Shown: in pieces, positions 1-5,359 of the stretch
Layout of the letters: every line of letters begins with the position of its first letter
How positions within the stretch are numbered: the first letter of the stretch is position 1
Origin: Spirochaetia bacterium
GTDB lineage: Bacteria > Spirochaetota > Spirochaetia > Treponematales > Breznakiellaceae
Length of the DNA stretch: 6,751 nucleotides
Direction: 5' to 3'
Assembly (NCBI GenBank): GCA_026002025.1
Contig: BOAU01000095.1
Coordinates: 1 to 6,751 of the forward strand
Notes under the pieces: model-generated
Databases searched by the model: none
What the model was told of the DNA's origin: nothing
Seen by the model: only the letters and a program-made list of their open reading frames with translations
Program-made: the position numbers and the translations under genes

Positions 1-63
1 CACTATTTTCCACTGCTGCCGGTCGTCTTCTAATTCCTCAAGAAATGATAATACCTCTTCCAC
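1..63 (-). CDS. N-terminal fragment of a probable ISAs1/H-repeat-like transposase (runs off the window)
   Basis: A minus-strand reading frame runs off the left edge. The best start is GTG at 61-63, because a purine-rich GGGAGGGG lies 8 nt upstream (72-79). The 21 visible residues include EELEDDRQQWKIV. From memory this resembles the start of ISAs1-family and E. coli H-repeat transposases (DDE_Tnp_1-associated region), where a short acidic helix is followed by D-x-R-Q-x-W-K-(V/I)-x-H. In that family the protein is a DDE transposase that moves its own insertion sequence. Codons are richer in A and T than those of the housekeeping genes alongside, as expected of mobile DNA. The catalytic domain is outside the window, so it is unknown whether the gene is intact. 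The family call rests on a short match and is tentative. Confidence 0.42.
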   Translation of the reverse strand, partial: MEEVLSFLEELEDDRQQWKIV

Positions 64-94
64 ACCTTCAACCCCTCCCAAGGTCTTATGAAAA

Positions 95-103
95 AGTATA
101 TCA
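95..103 (-). promoter_or_regulatory. Possible extended -10 promoter for the left-edge transposase-like gene
   Basis: The minus strand reads TGATATACT, an extended -10 (TGN followed by TATACT, one mismatch to TATAAT), about 30 nt upstream of the GTG start. No convincing -35 is present, as is usual for extended -10 promoters. It sits inside an imperfect inverted repeat (88-115, ATGAAAAAGT against ACTTTTCTTTCAT), which could be an operator or chance in AT-rich DNA. Confidence 0.28.
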
Positions 104-166
104 CTTTTCTTTCATGCGTTTGTCGTGTATCTTCATGGGGAAATAATTGACTATTGCCGGAATTTT

Positions 167-235
167 ATGAAAGAACAGAGCCTCAAGGTGATTTCCGCGG
201 AACCATCATTCGACGGCCTGGAGATCACCCTGTAG
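167..235 (+). pseudogene. Short plus-strand coding tail, possible 3' remnant of a disrupted gene
   Basis: An open frame ends in TAG at 233-235, immediately next to the rpmB stop (236-238) on the other strand, so the two are convergent with no gap. From the ATG at 167 it gives 22 residues, including LKVISAEPSFDGLEITL. The third codon positions are mostly G or C, like the housekeeping genes here and unlike positions 1-160. The frame stays open upstream to 92, but that part is AT-rich and does not look coded. The ATG has only a weak ribosome binding site. It is best read as the last residues of a longer gene whose front was lost when the mobile DNA on the left arrived. No family is recognised, and a chance ORF cannot be excluded. 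Confidence 0.3.
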
Positions 236-427
236 CTAGACTTTTTTGGTAACGAAGTCGCTCTTGAGGCAGCGGGCGCAGATCTTCAGGGTAAGGGTGG
301 TCCCCCCGATTTCGGTCTTTACCTTCACGAGGTTCGGCTTCCAGGTCCGGCGGGTATGATTCTTGGCATGGCTTACCTTATTACCGGTTATCGTATGTTT
401 TCCGCAAATATCGCAGGTCCGTGACAT
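236..427 (-). CDS. rpmB: 50S ribosomal protein L28 (bL28)
   Basis: This encodes a 63-residue structural protein of the large ribosomal subunit, normal in length for short bL28 proteins. Family marks are the opening SRTCDICGK, the basic segment [17 protein letters not shown] (about residues 17-33) and the C-terminal half [20 protein letters not shown]. It is the zinc-binding form: two Cys-x-x-Cys pairs (C5/C8 and C50/C53) can hold one zinc ion. The ATG at 425-427 has a good ribosome binding site just upstream (AAGGAAGGA on the minus strand). The gene lies 66 bp downstream of tsaD on the same strand and may have its own promoter in that gap. Its stop codon abuts the stop of the plus-strand tail. 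Nothing is unusual about the protein, and the call is secure. Confidence 0.97.
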   Translation of the reverse strand: MSRTCDICGKHTITGNKVSHAKNHTRRTWKPNLVKVKTEIGGTTLTLKICARCLKSDFVTKKV

Positions 428-454
428 ATAATCCTTCCTTATCAGCTAGTAGAG

Positions 455-489
455 TTTATAAGATTATCAAAAAGAGAAAAAAATGTAAA
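455..489 (-). promoter_or_regulatory. Possible promoter for rpmB in the tsaD-rpmB gap
   Basis: The AT-rich 66-bp gap carries minus-strand TTTACA (484-489) as a -35 candidate, with two -10 candidates: GATAAT (463-468, 15-bp spacer) and TATAAA (455-460, spacer too long for this -35). Neither pair has ideal spacing. A T-rich run follows the tsaD stop, but I see no strong hairpin before it, so read-through from tsaD is also possible. Confidence 0.3.
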
Positions 490-493
490 GCCC

Positions 494-1519
494 CTACGGG
501 TAACGGCGTTTGAAGCCCCCCACACGGGCGGAAGCGGTGACGCTGAGGGGCGACCGTTCGCCCCGGACCAGGTACTGATAACCGATACCGGCGATCATGG
601 CGCCATTATCCCCGCAGAGGTCCAGGGGGGGGAAGATACAGCGGAGGTCCTGCTGTTCGGCAAGCCTGGCGCGGAGGTACGAGTTGGCGGCCACCCCGCC
701 CCCGGCAACAATGGTCTTTAGCCCCGTGTCTTCGGTGGCCCGGAAGAGGCTGCGGAGGAGTATTTCCACGGCGGTTTTCTGGAAGGATGCGGCTATATTT
801 GCCGCTTCCACCCCTTCGGCAGCCAACTTGCACCTGAACTGTTCAAGCTGGTTGATCACCGCAGTTTTAAGCCCCGAATAGGAAAAGTCGTAATGATGTT
901 CACCCTTATCCAGCTTGGGCATGGGGAAGCGAAAGGCTTCACTGTTCCCGGATTGGGCAAGTTTATCGATAACCGCCCCGCCGGGATAGCCAAAGCCGTA
1001 ATATTTGGAAACTTTGTCGAAGGCCTCACCCACGGCGTCATCGATGGTGGTCCCCAGAACCGTAATATCATCAAAATTGTCTACCCGGCAGATAATGCTG
1101 TGCCCCCCGGAAACGAGGAGCCCCAAAAAGGGATAAGGAGCTGGCTCATCACTGAGCAGCCGGGAGGCGTAGAGATGGGCCAGCATGTGGTTTACCGCGA
1201 TAAAAGGGAGACCCCGGGCCCAGGCAAAGGCCTTGGCAAAGCTCAGGCCCACCAGCAGAGAACCCAGCAGCCCCGGATGGGCCGTTGCGGCAACCCCGTC
1301 AAGGCCCTCGGGGCCGAGACCGGCCTTGTCCAGGGCTTCCTTTACCACACCATAGATCCACTCGGTATGCTTGCGGCTGGCGATTTCAGGGACTACCCCG
1401 TTATACATGGCATGAAAGGGAATCTGGGTGGCAACCACGCCGGACAAAATCCGCCGCCCGTCTTCCACCACCGCTGCCGCACATTCATCGCAGGAAGATT
1501 CAATCCCAAGAATCTTCAT
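494..1519 (-). CDS. tsaD: tRNA N6-adenosine threonylcarbamoyltransferase TsaD (Kae1/YgjD family)
   Basis: TsaD transfers the threonylcarbamoyl group from threonylcarbamoyl-AMP to N6 of A37 in tRNAs that read ANN codons, forming t6A; in bacteria it works with TsaB, TsaC and TsaE in the cytoplasm. Visible marks are the ASKHA-type opening MKILGIESSCDE, metal-ligand histidines H111 and H115 in NHMLAHLYA, LVSGGHS (135-141), the GYPGG turn, the nucleotide-binding GGGVAAN (273-279) and the third metal ligand D304 in GDNGAMIA. Length is 341 residues, as expected. The frame can also open at TTG 1525 or ATG 1522. I chose ATG 1519 because it gives the conserved start, the usual H111/H115 numbering, and 7 nt to a GGGG motif. 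The start overlaps the end of the deacetylase gene, suggesting coupled translation. All key residues are present. Confidence 0.97.
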   Translation of the reverse strand: MKILGIESSCDECAAAVVEDGRRILSGVVATQIPFHAMYNGVVPEIASRKHTEWIYGVVKEALDKAGLGPEGLDGVAATAHPGLLGSLLVGLSFAKAFAWARGLPFIAVNHMLAHLYASRLLSDEPAPYPFLGLLVSGGHSIICRVDNFDDITVLGTTIDDAVGEAFDKVSKYYGFGYPGGAVIDKLAQSGNSEAFRFPMPKLDKGEHHYDFSYSGLKTAVINQLEQFRCKLAAEGVEAANIAASFQKTAVEILLRSLFRATEDTGLKTIVAGGGVAANSYLRARLAEQQDLRCIFPPLDLCGDNGAMIAGIGYQYLVRGERSPLSVTASARVGGFKRRYP

Positions 1520-2612
1520 CATCAAGCCCCATCATAAAACGGGAAATGGTGGTGAGCGAATACCCCTGCTCTATTAGTTCGGGGTACAACTCCTCCAGGG
1601 TGGCCGCCAGTTCGTTTGACCAGGTATGGCCGATCATCACCGCAGACCCGGTACGCCGGGCTTTTTGCAGGCCCTCCCCCACATACTGAATCATCGAAGC
1701 CTTTTCTTGAATATTGTCTAAAAACACGTCCCGCTCCCCAATCTTTATTCCCAAACGTTTTGCAGCCGCAGACGCCGCAGTATCCGCAATGGTTCTTGAA
1801 TCTAAGAAATATATGCCATGTTCACGGCAAAGGGCAAGCACGATTTCCATGATCTCCTGATCCATGGTGACCCGTGATCCCTGATGGTTGTTCATGCCCG
1901 CCGCCGGGCCGATTTCGGCCAGATTTCGCGTCAATACTTCCCGAACCTCGTCGGCGCTCATCCCCATATAGATCGCCCCCGGCCCCGGATTCTGCCCCCC
2001 GACGGCCTCCATGGGCTGGTGGAGAAAGACCTCCTTACCGGCCGCCCGGATACGCCGGGCAGCCTCCGCCGAATTGGGCAGCCCCGGCAGCACCGCAATG
2101 GTCAGCGGCCCCGGAAAACGGAGAAAGGGCTCCAGTTCGCGGAGGTTGTTCCCCGCATCGTCTATTACGAAAACGAGGCTTCCCTGATGGGGGACCGGTG
2201 CGGGGCGCTCGGGGGGTTGGGATGTCGGCCGCACTGCGGGCTGGGCGATCCCGGCTGAGGGCGCAGGTGTCGATTTTGCAGGAGAGGGGGCCGTTGGGCC
2301 AGGCGTTGCGGGAACCGGCGGAATAAGGGAAACAGGGACATCCGGCTGCATTGCCGACTCAGGTACGGAAACCGGCGTTCCGTTCGCAGCAGATATGGAC
2401 GCCCTTTCAATTTGAGGCGGACGGGTAAGGACCATGGTAATTGAGACAAGGACCGAAAGGGTTATCAATGCGATGGCGCAAAAAAGAATGGGGGCACGGT
2501 CCTTCACGGTTAGCTTTTTAGTTTTTCTCCGGGGACGCTTTTTCTTTGGGGGGCTGCTCGTTTTAGGAGCTGATTTTTTAACGGTCCGCCTGATCGGAGT
2601 CTTTTTGTTCAC
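1500..2612 (-). CDS. Membrane-anchored divergent polysaccharide deacetylase (YibQ/DUF610-type)
   Basis: The protein has 370 residues. Residues 1-40 are rich in Lys/Arg and probably cytoplasmic; 41-62 form one membrane helix (ILFCAIALITLSVLVSITMV); 80-143 are a Pro/Ala/Ser-rich linker; about 145-362 form the catalytic-type domain. Family motifs are VFVIDDAGNN (D151, D152), FLHQPMEA (H198), NNHQGSRVT (N241, N242, H243), FLDSRT (D271) and IGHTWSNELAATLEE (H329). These match the divergent polysaccharide deacetylase family (PF04748), related to NodB-type carbohydrate esterases. The substrate is unknown; the layout puts the domain outside the inner membrane, facing the periplasm and peptidoglycan. 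The GTG start at 2610-2612 follows an in-frame TAA directly, and there is no real Shine-Dalgarno. The next ATG (M60) would delete the membrane helix, so GTG is preferred. The 3' end overlaps tsaD. Confidence 0.9.
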   Translation of the reverse strand: MNKKTPIRRTVKKSAPKTSSPPKKKRPRRKTKKLTVKDRAPILFCAIALITLSVLVSITMVLTRPPQIERASISAANGTPVSVPESAMQPDVPVSLIPPVPATPGPTAPSPAKSTPAPSAGIAQPAVRPTSQPPERPAPVPHQGSLVFVIDDAGNNLRELEPFLRFPGPLTIAVLPGLPNSAEAARRIRAAGKEVFLHQPMEAVGGQNPGPGAIYMGMSADEVREVLTRNLAEIGPAAGMNNHQGSRVTMDQEIMEIVLALCREHGIYFLDSRTIADTAASAAAKRLGIKIGERDVFLDNIQEKASMIQYVGEGLQKARRTGSAVMIGHTWSNELAATLEELYPELIEQGYSLTTISRFMMGLDDEDSWD

Positions 2613-2619
2613 TTATTCC

Positions 2620-2648
2620 ACAATACCCGGAATTGAATGACAGGTCAA
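2620..2648 (-). promoter_or_regulatory. Promoter-like pair immediately upstream of the deacetylase GTG start
   Basis: The minus strand shows TTGACC (2643-2648, one mismatch to TTGACA), a 17-bp spacer, and TATTGT (2620-2625, four of six to TATAAT). Only 7 nt separate the -10 from the GTG at 2610-2612, so transcription would begin at or next to the start codon. This agrees with the lack of a Shine-Dalgarno and suggests a leaderless message. Confidence 0.4.
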
Positions 2649-2656
2649 TATGGGCG

Positions 2657-2812
2657 TTATTGATGCAATTCTTTGTCCATTAATTCAAGAGCATTCCTGA
2701 TTTTTTCCTTGTCATCATCATTTCTTTATCATATGAGGCAGTTCCAATGTGACGATGCCGATACTATTCCAACTCTCGTACAAATATATTTTGGACCTTT
2801 GCTTTAAAATCA
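2657..2812 (-). pseudogene. Possible frameshifted remnant of an unrecognised gene
   Basis: Downstream of the LRR stop the minus strand has an open frame reading ...SKIYLYESWNSIGIVTLELP and then HMIKK, closed by TGA at 2718-2720. One base away, in the -1 frame, translation continues as DDDKEKIRNALELM and ends DKELHQ with TAA at 2657-2659. Joined at the A-rich AAAGAAA near 2721-2727, the two parts form a believable mixed alpha/beta C-terminus with amphipathic character. There is no start codon with a ribosome binding site, so this looks like the decayed end of a gene whose front was replaced by the LRR-containing block. The sequence is not recognised, and chance cannot be excluded at this length. 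Confidence 0.25.
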
Positions 2813-3799
2813 GAGAGTAATATAATCCCATTTTTTTGCGGCCTGGTCATATTCGTAGGTTCCGGCCGCAGTATTGTTATAAATATAGCTGTCAATAAAA
2901 CTTACCCCGTAAACACCAAAGGCGGTTGGACTTGGTAGTAATGCAGGCGTAAAGTCGTCAGAATTTTGCTGTCCTTGAATGTTTGCACCGATAGTAATAC
3001 TGGTGATGGGATTGCCTTTAAAGGCAGTATCGCTAATCCATTTGAGACTCACGGGGAGTACAATGCGTTCCAGTTTGTTATTCCCAAACACCCTGGCGCC
3101 AATATTTTCAAGACCTTTGGCTATGTCTTCAAGACCCTTGGGTAGTTTAATATACCTAAGACGGTTTGATTTAAAAGCATCATCTCCAATTGATATAACG
3201 GAATTGGGAATCTCAAAACTTTCCAAACAATTATTCATAAAGGCGCCGTTATCTATCCGCTCAAGACCTTTAGGCAGCTTAACCTCCACAAGCTGGTTTG
3301 ACTTAAAAGCCTCATCCCAGATTTCCGTAACGGAATCGGGAATCTCAATGTGGGTCAGACAGTTATGCATAAATACCTGGTTCCAGATAAACTTAAGGCC
3401 TTCCGGCAGTTTAACATCCTTAAGCCGGTTTGAATAAAAAGCCGCGCTTTTAATTTCCGTAACTGAATCGGGAATCACCAGACTTTCCAGGCGATTATAC
3501 GCAAATACTCTAATATCAATGCAGGTAAGCCCTCTGGGCAGGCTAAGAGACTTAAGCAGGTTGTACATGAAGGTGTCACCGGCGATTTCGGTAACGGAGT
3601 CGGGAATCACCAGCTCGGTCAGTTCATTATGCGCAAAACAGGCGCGTATAGCGGTAACCCCTTCATCTATTTTAAGACCGGCTATTTCCTTTCCCTTTCG
3701 GCGGCTGTAATCGGTGGTATCTCCCTCATGCAAAGGAAGGATGGTTTTGTATGTGCCATCATTTCTTCTGATTTTATCACGATAGCCAGAAATGCCCAT
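2810..3799 (-). CDS. BspA-like leucine-rich-repeat (LRR_5) protein without a signal peptide
   Basis: The protein has 329 residues. After about 40 polar residues (MGISGYRDKIRRNDGTYKTI...) come LRR_5/BspA-type repeats from about 42 to 275. Two half-units alternate, L-x-x-L-x-IPDSVTEI-x4-F-x2-N and L-x-x-V-x-LPKGLE-x-I-x4-F-x2-N, giving a 44-residue period. Such solenoids bind other proteins or ligands; many BspA-like proteins are secreted or on the surface. Here there is no hydrophobic N-terminal signal, lipobox or membrane segment, so the product is probably cytoplasmic or exported by another route. The tail FIDSYIYNN..AGTYEYD...KWDY resembles tails I recall from Treponema LRR proteins. ATG 3797-3799 has a strong AAGGAGG (3809-3815) 9 nt upstream. 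The gene begins 21 bp after the DUF2779 stop, so it is probably its operon partner. The role is unknown. Confidence 0.85.
   Translation of the reverse strand: MGISGYRDKIRRNDGTYKTILPLHEGDTTDYSRRKGKEIAGLKIDEGVTAIRACFAHNELTELVIPDSVTEIAGDTFMYNLLKSLSLPRGLTCIDIRVFAYNRLESLVIPDSVTEIKSAAFYSNRLKDVKLPEGLKFIWNQVFMHNCLTHIEIPDSVTEIWDEAFKSNQLVEVKLPKGLERIDNGAFMNNCLESFEIPNSVISIGDDAFKSNRLRYIKLPKGLEDIAKGLENIGARVFGNNKLERIVLPVSLKWISDTAFKGNPITSITIGANIQGQQNSDDFTPALLPSPTAFGVYGVSFIDSYIYNNTAAGTYEYDQAAKKWDYITL
3053..3604 (-). repeat. 132-bp (44-codon) repeat units inside the LRR gene
   Basis: The Pro codon of each IPDSVTEI-type motif ends at 3604, 3472, 3340, 3208 and 3055. The first three intervals are exactly 132 bp and the last is 153 bp (132 + 21). 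The motif DNA is well conserved (plus strand near TTCCGTAACGGAATCGGGAA) at 3323, 3455 and 3587 and more diverged in the two copies nearest the 3' end of the gene. The units therefore arose by tandem duplication and remain candidates for recombination. Confidence 0.85.
3107..3141 (-). repeat. 21-bp in-frame tandem duplication within the LRR array
   Basis: TTCAAGACCTTTGG at 3107-3120 recurs with one mismatch as TTCAAGACCCTTGG at 3128-3141, exactly 21 bp away. In the protein it appears as GLEDIAKGLENI, a seven-residue addition that explains the single 153-bp interval in the otherwise regular array. It may form a longer loop in the solenoid. Confidence 0.78.
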
Positions 3800-3820
3800 T
3801 TTGTTTTGCCTCCTTCGCGG

Positions 3821-5359
3821 TCACCCAGCCGTTACTTCGTGCAGTTTATCAAGTATTTTTACCATCGCCAGCGTATCAAGGCGGCAGTAGGCAAGCAAGT
3901 CGGTGCGGATTTGGGCGATTTCTTCCGGTGATTTTGTGTGCAGATTCAGGAAAGCGTTCATTGCCTCACCGCCGTTGTGTATACCGTGCAGGGACTTGTA
4001 ATCAAGTTCCGGGTCATTGGGGAAAAGGGCGGGCAGTACCAGCTTAATTGATGAACGCCCTTTAAAGCCCCGATCATAATAATCATGGGAACGGAAGGGC
4101 ACTATGAGATCAACAATATGGTCGTGTATGTTCATGAGGTGGTCCGCCAGATCGGGGAATTCCTTTGCGAGGGTCTTTATGCGGCCCCTTTCAAAGGACA
4201 TATTCCACGCAAGGGTACAAACATTTTTGGGAATATCAGCACAGAGCCGTTCAGCAAGGGCACGGCGCGGGTCGGTCCCCTCTTTTGCCAAAAACTCCTT
4301 GTGAACCGGTTCGGCGCCCGGCTCCTTCTGTATGTGGAGTGAATATTGAAAGGGTATTTGCGAATACGGATGGGTACCGTTATAGGGCGGAACGGCGGGC
4401 ATGAAGGTTTCAAAATCAAGATGATAAACCGGATACGTGATGGTTTGCAAAAATTCCTTAATGGCGGGTTTATCGGTGAAAGCCGATTGTTTTTCTACTT
4501 CCGTCTTTACCTGCAGCAGGACCGTGGGGCTTAGTTTTTCGCCCGATTCAAGCATTTGTTCAAAGGTCGTTATTCCCCGTGCGTGGTTTGCAAATTTCTT
4601 GTTCCAATGCATCGCGGTCCCGTTAATATCAAAGACACTGTTTTCGGAGATATGCCGCCAGCAATACTTTTTAAACCCGCAGAGATACGGTTTTATGCAC
4701 TGCATGCCGATTTCTCTTTCCGGTTCGGTTTTCAGGTCAGCAACCGCATTGATTTCGTCAAGATTGCTTTTGATACCCTGCTGCAGATCCAACACCCGCC
4801 CGGTACAGTCTTCCGCAATAAAGAGCTGCCGCAGATCGATATCGCCGTCCCGATAGTACGTACGGTTCAGTTGTAGCAGGGTTGTTTTCTTTACCGTGTA
4901 TCCCGCGCCGGTAAGCACATGGTACTGAAAAGCCATATCATGCAGATATATGTCTTTGACCTGGGAATCGGCCTTTTCGTCCACAACAGCAACATCGTCC
5001 TCATCTCCCCCTGCAGTGGAACTCTTTACTTCGGTAATTTCCACATACCCATCAAAAACACGCAGAATATCAACACTGCAAAAGTTGCCCTCAAAGGCGA
5101 AAGAGGCCTCGCAGATTGTTTTACACCCGGTGGCCAGCAAGCGTTTGGTTTCCGCAAGCATCACAGACTTGTCTTTGTTGAAAGGCACCTCGGTATATGC
5201 GCCGTAATACCCCATGGCGAGATCGCCCACTACATTGCCCTGTTCCAGGATAGCTTCGTTCAGGACGGAAGCGTCGTAAACTTCCGGCTTATTTTGATTA
5301 AGCCAGAGGATTTTGGGGCATTGTAAGCCGGAACAATAGCGGGATTTGGAGAGGTTCAT
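3821..5359 (-). CDS. DUF2779 protein: Cas4/RecB-like nuclease half fused to a DEDDy exonuclease half
   Basis: The protein has 512 residues. Residues 1-240 look like a PD-(D/E)XK nuclease of the Cas4/RecB type: the opening LSKSRYCSGLQCPKILWL, D97 in SVDILR, E110-V-K112 (motif III) and Q145 in the AFQYHVL helix. C14 together with C221, C227 and C233 matches the one-plus-three cysteine layout that holds a 4Fe-4S cluster in Cas4 and AddB. Residues 308-508 look like a DnaQ-type 3'-5' exonuclease: HLDFET (D315, E317), WNMSFERGRIK (E390 where Asp is common), IVDLIVPF (D417) and YCRLDT (Y491, D495), a DEDDy pattern. The later part corresponds to DUF2779 (PF11074), which has no established function. 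ATG 5357-5359 overlaps the upstream stop as ATGA and lacks a clear ribosome binding site, so translational coupling is likely. Biochemical activity is inferred from motifs only. Confidence 0.83.
   Translation of the reverse strand: MNLSKSRYCSGLQCPKILWLNQNKPEVYDASVLNEAILEQGNVVGDLAMGYYGAYTEVPFNKDKSVMLAETKRLLATGCKTICEASFAFEGNFCSVDILRVFDGYVEITEVKSSTAGGDEDDVAVVDEKADSQVKDIYLHDMAFQYHVLTGAGYTVKKTTLLQLNRTYYRDGDIDLRQLFIAEDCTGRVLDLQQGIKSNLDEINAVADLKTEPEREIGMQCIKPYLCGFKKYCWRHISENSVFDINGTAMHWNKKFANHARGITTFEQMLESGEKLSPTVLLQVKTEVEKQSAFTDKPAIKEFLQTITYPVYHLDFETFMPAVPPYNGTHPYSQIPFQYSLHIQKEPGAEPVHKEFLAKEGTDPRRALAERLCADIPKNVCTLAWNMSFERGRIKTLAKEFPDLADHLMNIHDHIVDLIVPFRSHDYYDRGFKGRSSIKLVLPALFPNDPELDYKSLHGIHNGGEAMNAFLNLHTKSPEEIAQIRTDLLAYCRLDTLAMVKILDKLHEVTAG

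Noticed and set aside
187..229. Inverted repeat GGTGATTTCC / GGAGATCACC as a terminator between convergent genes
   Set aside because: The 10-bp stem (one G-U pair on the plus strand) has a 23-nt loop, and the nearest T run (242-247) is 12 nt beyond it; on the minus strand no T run follows and the stem has a mismatch.
893..1537. 214-residue plus-strand ORF opposite tsaD
   Set aside because: It is wholly antisense to a fully conserved tsaD, has no family likeness, and is explained by the GC-rich codons of the real gene leaving the opposite strand open.
1874..2326. Overlapping plus-strand ORFs opposite the deacetylase
   Set aside because: Their Pro/Arg-rich composition mirrors the GC-rich coding strand of the deacetylase; no recognisable motif or ribosome binding site.
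2772..2818. ACTCTC / GAGAGT inverted repeat after the LRR gene as a terminator
   Set aside because: Only 6 bp of stem with a loop of about 35 nt, and no following T run on the minus strand.
3050..3610. LRR repeat DNA as a CRISPR-like or non-coding array
   Set aside because: The 132-bp period is an exact multiple of three, stays in frame and encodes the LRR_5 consensus, so it is a protein repeat.
4919..5326. 135-residue plus-strand ORF opposite DUF2779
   Set aside because: The minus-strand frame carries the conserved nuclease motifs across this stretch, so this is a shadow.
3821..5359. CRISPR-Cas locus, suggested by the Cas4-like half
   Set aside because: No spacer-repeat array, Cas1, Cas2 or effector gene occurs in the window, and Cas4-like nucleases are common outside CRISPR loci.
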